Origin: DASUPK01 sp035456265
GTDB lineage: Bacteria; Actinomycetota; Thermoleophilia; Solirubrobacterales; 70-9
Assembly: GCA_035456265.1 (NCBI GenBank)
Contig: DATIDP010000203.1
Coordinates: 1-9,884, forward strand
Direction of reading: 5' to 3'
Length of the DNA stretch: 9,884 bases
The notes beneath the pieces are model-generated. The model saw only the letters and a list, made by a program, of their open reading frames with translations. It searched no databases and was not told where the DNA came from. This document shows, piece after piece, positions 7,106 to 9,884 of the stretch; within the stretch, counting starts at the first letter, position 1; every line of letters begins with the position of its first letter. The position numbers and the translations under genes are program-made.

Positions 7106-7111
7106 AATGTA
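7106..7111 (-). promoter_or_regulatory. Possible -10 element of the response-regulator operon (leaderless)
   Basis: Reading the minus strand, TACATT (4 of 6 matches to TATAAT) is followed after 8 bases (GGCCGCAA) by the regulator ATG at 7097. Transcription would begin at or within a base or two of the start codon, which fits the absence of a ribosome binding site. No -35 hexamer is evident at the usual distance. Confidence 0.4.
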
Positions 7112-7149
7112 GCGCCGGAAAGGCCCGTCGCCCGGGACACGGCCGATTC

Positions 7150-7189
7150 CTTCTCCCTCTCTTTACCTGCCCTTCTCGGGCCCTTCCCT
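7150..7189 (+). promoter_or_regulatory. Four direct heptamers at 11-bp period: candidate response-regulator binding site A
   Basis: CTTCTCC (7150), CTTTACC (7161), CTTCTCG (7172) and CTTCCCT (7183) begin exactly 11 bp apart. Heptamers with 4-bp spacers are the layout of PhoB-box type sites bound by OmpR/PhoB regulators in tandem, and a gene for such a regulator starts 53 bp away. The same arrangement precedes the paralogous gene at 7815. The array ends 10 bp before a -10-like hexamer that lacks a good -35, the usual geometry of an activator-dependent promoter. It could also act on the divergent regulator gene (autoregulation). The repeats and spacing are read directly; binding by this regulator is inference. 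Confidence 0.65.
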
Positions 7190-7199
7190 AAGCGCCGCT

Positions 7200-7205
7200 G
7201 AGAAT
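7200..7205 (+). promoter_or_regulatory. -10-like element of the 7236 gene
   Basis: GAGAAT (4 of 6 to TATAAT) starts 39 bp after the start of the CTTTACC unit in site A. AAGAAT sits at the identical 39-bp distance in site B. The -35 position holds CGGGCC, so the promoter probably needs an activator. The transcript leader would be roughly 20-25 bases. Confidence 0.5.
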
Positions 7206-7224
7206 CGCCCCCGTCACCCGACCC

Positions 7225-7230
7225 AAGGAG
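7225..7230 (+). promoter_or_regulatory. Ribosome binding site deciding the 7236 start
   Basis: AAGGAG lies 5 bases ahead of GTG 7236. An in-frame GTG at 7230 overlaps the site itself and is therefore unlikely. The paralogue at 7815 has the same AAGGAG. Confidence 0.8.
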
Positions 7231-7235
7231 TGCAA

Positions 7236-7712
7236 GTGAACGACCTGAGGACGAAGATCGCAGCGATCACGGTTGCCCTGGGCCTGGGCGGCCTCGGGGG
7301 ATACGCGATCAGCACGACCAAGAGCTCCAAGGAAGTGGCGGTCGCCCCCGCGGCCGAGGGGACCAAGGTGATCCGGCGGACGATCCATGCCAAGCGTCAC
7401 CGGACCACGGCCGCCAGCCACCGGCACGCCGCCGCCGGGAGGGCCCTCGCCAGTGAAGCGGTCTCCACCGGTTCCAGCGGCTCAGGCTCCGGTTACTCCG
7501 AGTCGAGCGGCAGCCCGGTGCGCACCGGCAGCAGCGGTTCGTCCAGCCATTCCGGGGGCAGCAGCCACACACCCGTGCACACGGGCAGCAGCGGCTCGTC
7601 GCAGAGCGGCTCGAGCCACTCGCCGGTCACCACGGGCTCGAGCGGAGGCGCCGGGGGCGCCACTGGCGGTGGTGACGACGGCGGTGAGGTTGAGCACGAG
7701 GGCGGTGACTGA
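7236..7712 (+). CDS. Small membrane-anchored protein with His-rich and TGSSGSS-repeat tail (paralogue A)
   Basis: 158 aa from GTG 7236, not a family I recognise. The start MNDLRTKIAAITVALGLGGL (residues 1-20) continues GYAIS and forms one glycine-rich hydrophobic helix at about 8-25. There is no cysteine (so not a lipoprotein) and no clear signal-peptidase site, so it is probably anchored with its tail outside. The tail has a basic/His segment (TKVIRRTIHAKRHRTTAASHRH, about 43-64 with interruptions). Ser/Gly/Thr low complexity with three imperfect repeats around PVxTGSSGSS (94-139) follows. The end is GGGDDGGEVEHEGGD, acidic and glycine-rich. The helix is shared with the 87-aa product at 7815 (KDFRSKIA... 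GLGGLGGYAIA), showing that the two are paralogues. It is the first gene of the plus-strand cluster with the ApbE and ferric-reductase-like genes. A role as cell-surface scaffold, metal binder or redox accessory is speculation. Confidence 0.75.
   Translation: MNDLRTKIAAITVALGLGGLGGYAISTTKSSKEVAVAPAAEGTKVIRRTIHAKRHRTTAASHRHAAAGRALASEAVSTGSSGSGSGYSESSGSPVRTGSSGSSSHSGGSSHTPVHTGSSGSSQSGSSHSPVTTGSSGGAGGATGGGDDGGEVEHEGGD
7515..7652 (+). repeat. Three imperfect in-gene repeats coding PVxTGSSGSS
   Basis: Codons for PVRTGSSGSSS (from 7515), PVHTGSSGSSQ (from 7572) and PVTTGSSGGA (from 7623) are spaced 57 and 51 bp apart. They are separated by Ser/Gly/His-rich linkers such as SHSGGSSHT. Copy number of such repeats often differs between strains, and the segment is intrinsically disordered. 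Confidence 0.7.
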
Positions 7713-7725
7713 GCCGGGCCAAGGG

Positions 7726-7754
7726 CTTCCCGAAACCTTTACCCGCCCTTCCCC
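7726..7754 (+). promoter_or_regulatory. Direct heptamers at 11-bp period: candidate response-regulator binding site B
   Basis: CTTCCCG (7726), CTTTACC (7737) and CTTCCCC (7748) start 11 bp apart. A weaker CTTGCCG follows at 7760, 12 bp on. The order of units matches site A, with CTTTACC second in both; over the 21 bases from that unit 18 are identical between the sites. It lies in the 102-bp gap between the two paralogous genes, so the second paralogue has its own promoter instead of depending on read-through. Likely bound by the OmpR-family regulator encoded at 6381-7097 (inference). Confidence 0.6.
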
Positions 7755-7775
7755 GGCTGCTTGCCGCACGTTTCG

Positions 7776-7781
7776 AAGAAT
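7776..7781 (+). promoter_or_regulatory. -10-like element of the 7815 gene
   Basis: AAGAAT (4 of 6 to TATAAT) begins 39 bp after the start of CTTTACC of site B, exactly as GAGAAT does in site A. It is followed by about 33 bases to the GTG start. No recognisable -35 hexamer. Confidence 0.5.
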
Positions 7782-7800
7782 GGGCCAAGCACCAACGAGC

Positions 7801-7806
7801 AAGGAG
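7801..7806 (+). promoter_or_regulatory. Ribosome binding site deciding the 7815 start
   Basis: AAGGAG lies 8 bases ahead of GTG 7815. The in-frame ATG at 7761 would add 18 residues not found in the paralogue and would lie upstream of the predicted -10 element. Confidence 0.75.
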
Positions 7807-7814
7807 CGGATCCC

Positions 7815-8078
7815 GTGAAGGACTTCAGAAGCAAGATCGCAGTTGCAGCGGTGATCTTCGGCCTGGGCGGCCTGGGTGGGTATGCGATCGCCTCGAACCC
7901 CGGCCACGGAGCGGCTCCGGCGGCGAGGATCGCCGCCCAGACCGGACAGACGCCCCAGCCCGGACAGCGGATCTCGACCGGCACCAGTGGCGCGGTGAGC
8001 GCCCCCGTCCTCAACACCGCCGGCACTCAACTGCTGCCGCGTCAGGCGGTTCCCGGGGGAGCGGGCGCCGATGACTGA
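7815..8078 (+). CDS. Small membrane-anchored protein (paralogue B)
   Basis: 87 aa from GTG 7815. It begins MKDFRSKIAVAAVIFGLGGL and continues GGYAIASNPGHG, giving one glycine-rich hydrophobic helix at about residues 7-25. This is clearly paralogous to the start of the 158-aa protein upstream (MNDLRTKIAA... GLGGLGGYAIS). The tail is different and shorter: Ala/Gln/Pro/Thr-rich (AAQTGQTPQPGQ, STGTSGAVSAPVLNT, LLPRQAVPGGAGADD), with no cysteine and little charge. Function is unknown; topology suggests the tail is outside. Its last 8 bases overlap the next small membrane protein gene, so it heads a chain of overlapping genes that continues through apbE to the ferric-reductase-like gene. The conserved helix with divergent tails suggests that the helix is the part with a shared role, for instance packing with a common membrane partner. 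Confidence 0.72.
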   Translation: MKDFRSKIAVAAVIFGLGGLGGYAIASNPGHGAAPAARIAAQTGQTPQPGQRISTGTSGAVSAPVLNTAGTQLLPRQAVPGGAGADD

Positions 8079-8403
8079 GCGGCCGGATCAGTCGACCGCC
8101 GGCCAGCGTGCGCCGCGGCCGCGCCGGCCCAAGCCGGCCCCCCTGCCGACGGTCCTCGCCGCGCTGGCGATCTTCGCCGTCGCCTTCGAGTTCCTCGCCT
8201 TCCAGCTGAGTGCCGGGAAGGATCCGGCGCTCGGGCCCGGGACTCCGGCCGCCCCTGTGGTCGCGAAGTCCAGGCCGGCCAAGAAGATCGTGATCACGAA
8301 GGTGATCCCCGCCGGCGGAGGCGCCGCCGGGGGCTCGAGCTCGACGTACTCGTCGTCCGGGGCGGTCGCGCCCTCCGCACCCGTGGCCACCTCATCGTCA
8401 TGA
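8071..8403 (+). CDS. Small single-pass membrane protein upstream of apbE
   Basis: 110 aa, family not recognised. It has a basic, proline-rich cytoplasmic end (residues 1-24, PRPRRPKPAP) and a single helix at about 25-47 (PLPTVLAALAIFAVAFEFLA). A probably exterior tail follows, with a Lys-rich strand-like segment RPAKKIVITKVIPAGG (about 68-83) and a Ser/Ala/Gly-rich end. No cysteine and no flavinylation motif ([DS]GA[ST]xT). GGGGAG at 8056-8061 lies 9 bases ahead of ATG 8071, inside the end of the preceding gene. The stop overlaps the apbE start as ATGA, so translation is probably coupled to both neighbours. The segment TKVI also occurs in the tail of the 158-aa protein (TKVIRRTI), a weak hint of kinship. 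Placement points to a part of the same electron-transfer assembly; the actual role is unknown. Confidence 0.75.
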   Translation: MTERPDQSTAGQRAPRPRRPKPAPLPTVLAALAIFAVAFEFLAFQLSAGKDPALGPGTPAAPVVAKSRPAKKIVITKVIPAGGGAAGGSSSTYSSSGAVAPSAPVATSSS

Positions 8404-9404
8404 GCGTCCATGACCTCACCTTCGACGCCATGGGCTGCGAGGTCCGCCTGATCATCGGGGAGCCTCTGCCCGGCTCGCCGCCGGCCTCGTTCGCCGCCGA
8501 GCAGGGGCGCTTGTTCATCGCCGGGTTCGACGCTGCGCTCTCACGCTTCCGGCCTGACAGCGAGCTCACGGCGCTCAACGAGGATCCGCGGCCCGAGGTT
8601 CCCTCCTCCGAGCTCCTCCGGCGCGCGGTGCGCGCCGGCCTCTGGGCGGCGGAGAGGACCGGCGGGCTCGTTGATCCCACCCTGCTCGGCGCGATCATGG
8701 CGGCGGGATACTCGGAGTCCCGGGCCGGTCTGGATCCGGTGCCCCTCGCCGATGCGTTGGCACTGGCCCCTCGGCGCCGCGCCGCGCGGCCCCGTGCGGA
8801 GGGGGAATGGCGGCGCATCGAGGTCGATGACGAGGCGGGAACCATCAGGCGCCCACCCGGCGTGGGGTTCGACACCGGAGGCAGCGGCAAGGGTCTGGCG
8901 GCCGACATGCTGGCCGAGCGGCTCCGCGGCTATTCGAGGTACGTCGTCGACTGCGGGGGCGACGTCCGGATCGGAGGCTTCGCGACCCAGCTCGATCCCT
9001 TCGCCGTCCACGCCCGGCATCCGATGGACGGTGAGGCGGCGGCGATCTTCTACGTCTCCGCCGGCGGAATCGCCAGCTCCGGGGTGGACACGCGGGTCTG
9101 GCGCCGCGACGACGGCGGCTTCGCTCACCATCTTCTGGATCCCAGTACCGGCGAGCCCGCCTGGACCGGCCTGGTCGGCGTCACTGCGCTCGGGCGCGAT
9201 GCCCTCGAGGCGGAGACCCTCTCCAAGGCCGCCCTGCTCAGCGGCCCGGAGGGCGGGCGCCGCCTGCTTGCGGCGGGCGGCGGAATGCTGGTCGCCGAGA
9301 CGGGCGAGGTGGAGCTGCTCGGCCCGGTCAGCGCGAAGCTGATCGGCCGGCGAAGTGTGTTCGTCCCGCAGCGCACCACGCCCGTCGCCGAGGTGGCGCC
9401 GTGA
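8400..9404 (+). CDS. apbE: FAD:protein FMN transferase (ApbE family)
   Basis: 334 aa, normal length. The family transfers FMN from FAD onto a Ser/Thr of exported flavoproteins (motif [DS]GA[ST]xT), needing Mg2+. Seen in order: FDAMGCEVRLIIG (about 8-20); SRFRPDSELTALN (48-60), the usual FAD-contact region; TGGLVDPTLLGAI (87-99); FDTGGSGKGLAADMLAERL (157-175), equivalent to the conserved GGxxKGxAxD; VDCGGDVRIGG (183-193); HHLLDPSTGEPA (243-254), equivalent to HxxDPxTG. In the C-terminal metal site, where family members usually have DAxxT, this protein has ETLSK (Glu272 and Lys276), an unusual pair that may alter Mg2+ use. No signal peptide or lipobox is visible, so the enzyme appears cytoplasmic or relies on a cryptic export route. 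Overlaps with the gene before (ATGA) and the gene after (GTGA) indicate one operon with the membrane cytochrome. Family assignment is firm; full activity is less certain. Confidence 0.9.
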   Translation: MSVHDLTFDAMGCEVRLIIGEPLPGSPPASFAAEQGRLFIAGFDAALSRFRPDSELTALNEDPRPEVPSSELLRRAVRAGLWAAERTGGLVDPTLLGAIMAAGYSESRAGLDPVPLADALALAPRRRAARPRAEGEWRRIEVDDEAGTIRRPPGVGFDTGGSGKGLAADMLAERLRGYSRYVVDCGGDVRIGGFATQLDPFAVHARHPMDGEAAAIFYVSAGGIASSGVDTRVWRRDDGGFAHHLLDPSTGEPAWTGLVGVTALGRDALEAETLSKAALLSGPEGGRRLLAAGGGMLVAETGEVELLGPVSAKLIGRRSVFVPQRTTPVAEVAP

Positions 9405-9884
9405 GCTCGGGCGTTGCTCAGCACGTCTGGTGGTTGGTCAGCCGAGCCTCGGGTGTGGTCGCACTCGGGCTGGTGACGATCTCGGTCGTCCTGGGCCTGA
9501 CCATGGCGGGCAAGCTCTCCCGCCGGCCCGGGATCGGACGGACTCTCAGCGCGATCCACGAGCAGACGGCGGTCACCGGCCTCGTCGCGATCGCCGTCCA
9601 CGGCCTCAGCCTGCTGGGCGATCCCTGGCTCAACCCGGGGCCGGCCGGCATCTCGATCCCCTTCCTGATGGCCTACAAGACCGTCTGGGTCGGCCTCGGA
9701 ATCACCGCCGGCTGGCTTGCCGCGCTGCTCGGCCTGAGCTTCTACGTACGCCGCCGGATCGGTCCGCGCCTCTGGCGGCGCGCCCACAAGGCAACCATCC
9801 TGGTCTACGCCCTCGGGGTCGCCCACACCCTGGGCGCCGGCACCGATGCGTCGAGTCCCTGGCTGTTCTGGCCGGTCGTCGCCA
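9401..9884 (+). CDS. Ferric-reductase-like transmembrane cytochrome b protein, N-terminal part
   Basis: 161 codons are visible before the window ends, and no stop is reached. GTG 9401 overlaps the apbE stop as GTGA. The sequence begins WWLVSRASGVVALGLVTISV followed by VLGLTMAGKL (helix 1), then helices containing AIHEQTAVTGLVAIAVHGLSLLGD (split across 51-74), KTVWVGLGITAGWLAALLGL, and RAHKATILVYALGVAHTLGA with GTD. Four histidines form two pairs, His53/His67 and His129/His142, spaced 14 and 13 residues. This is the layout of the two b-heme ligands in ferric reductase / NADPH-oxidase-like membrane domains (PF01794). The protein should move electrons across the membrane. Together with ApbE it suggests transfer to an exported flavoprotein. 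A C-terminal FAD/NAD or FMN-binding domain, if any, would lie beyond the window. Confidence 0.88.
   Translation, partial: MSSGVAQHVWWLVSRASGVVALGLVTISVVLGLTMAGKLSRRPGIGRTLSAIHEQTAVTGLVAIAVHGLSLLGDPWLNPGPAGISIPFLMAYKTVWVGLGITAGWLAALLGLSFYVRRRIGPRLWRRAHKATILVYALGVAHTLGAGTDASSPWLFWPVVA

Noticed and set aside
7713..7735. Possible terminator after the 158-aa protein gene
   Set aside because: A CGGG/CCCG pairing exists but it is short, has no T tract, and overlaps the repeat array that better explains the sequence.
9125..9826. Minus-strand open frame (233 codons) at the right end
   Set aside because: Opposite the end of apbE and the His-paired transmembrane gene; charged, low-complexity shadow.

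Overview
This is a GC-rich chromosomal window whose gene families suggest an actinobacterium. A Thermoleophilia / Solirubrobacterales-type organism is my best guess, but that is inference from family resemblance, not a proven placement. Coding density is high. The only non-coding stretches above 100 bp are two divergent promoter regions (2734-2901 and 7098-7235) and one gap (7713-7814). I saw no RNA genes, insertion sequences, CRISPR arrays or phage genes.

Left part (1-4600), central carbon and storage metabolism. On the minus strand, phosphoenolpyruvate synthase (ppsA, 2733 to 427) is followed 8 bp later by the first 139 codons of a wax ester synthase/diacylglycerol acyltransferase that leaves the window. 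Divergent from them on the plus strand, an FAD/NAD(P) oxidoreductase of the NDH-2/sulfide:quinone-reductase type (2902-4140) is followed after 4 bp by an ATP-binding-type universal stress protein (4145-4600). PEP formation, lipid storage, quinone-type redox and stress genes together suggest a starvation, dormancy or energy-limitation theme.

Middle part (4613-7097), a minus-strand operon. It encodes an OmpR/PhoB-family response regulator, a membrane sensor histidine kinase and a 122-aa single-pass membrane protein with a low-complexity tail. The genes are tightly overlapped: the kinase and small gene share ATGA, and regulator and kinase meet at a peculiar GTAA.

Right part (7236-9884), a plus-strand cluster divergent from the two-component system. 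It holds two paralogous small membrane proteins, a third small membrane protein, a FAD:protein FMN transferase (ApbE) and the start of a ferric-reductase-like transmembrane cytochrome with two His pairs. The last four genes overlap end to start. This looks like a regulated extracytoplasmic electron-transfer module: ApbE would attach FMN to an exported acceptor, and the heme membrane protein would carry electrons across the membrane. No flavinylation acceptor motif is visible, so the acceptor probably lies downstream.

The most interesting signal is regulatory. Both paralogous small genes are preceded by CTT-led heptamers repeated every 11 bp, the spacing used by PhoB/OmpR-type regulators. A -10-like hexamer lies at the identical distance (39 bp) from the shared CTTTACC unit in both promoters. 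The adjacent response regulator is the obvious candidate to bind there.
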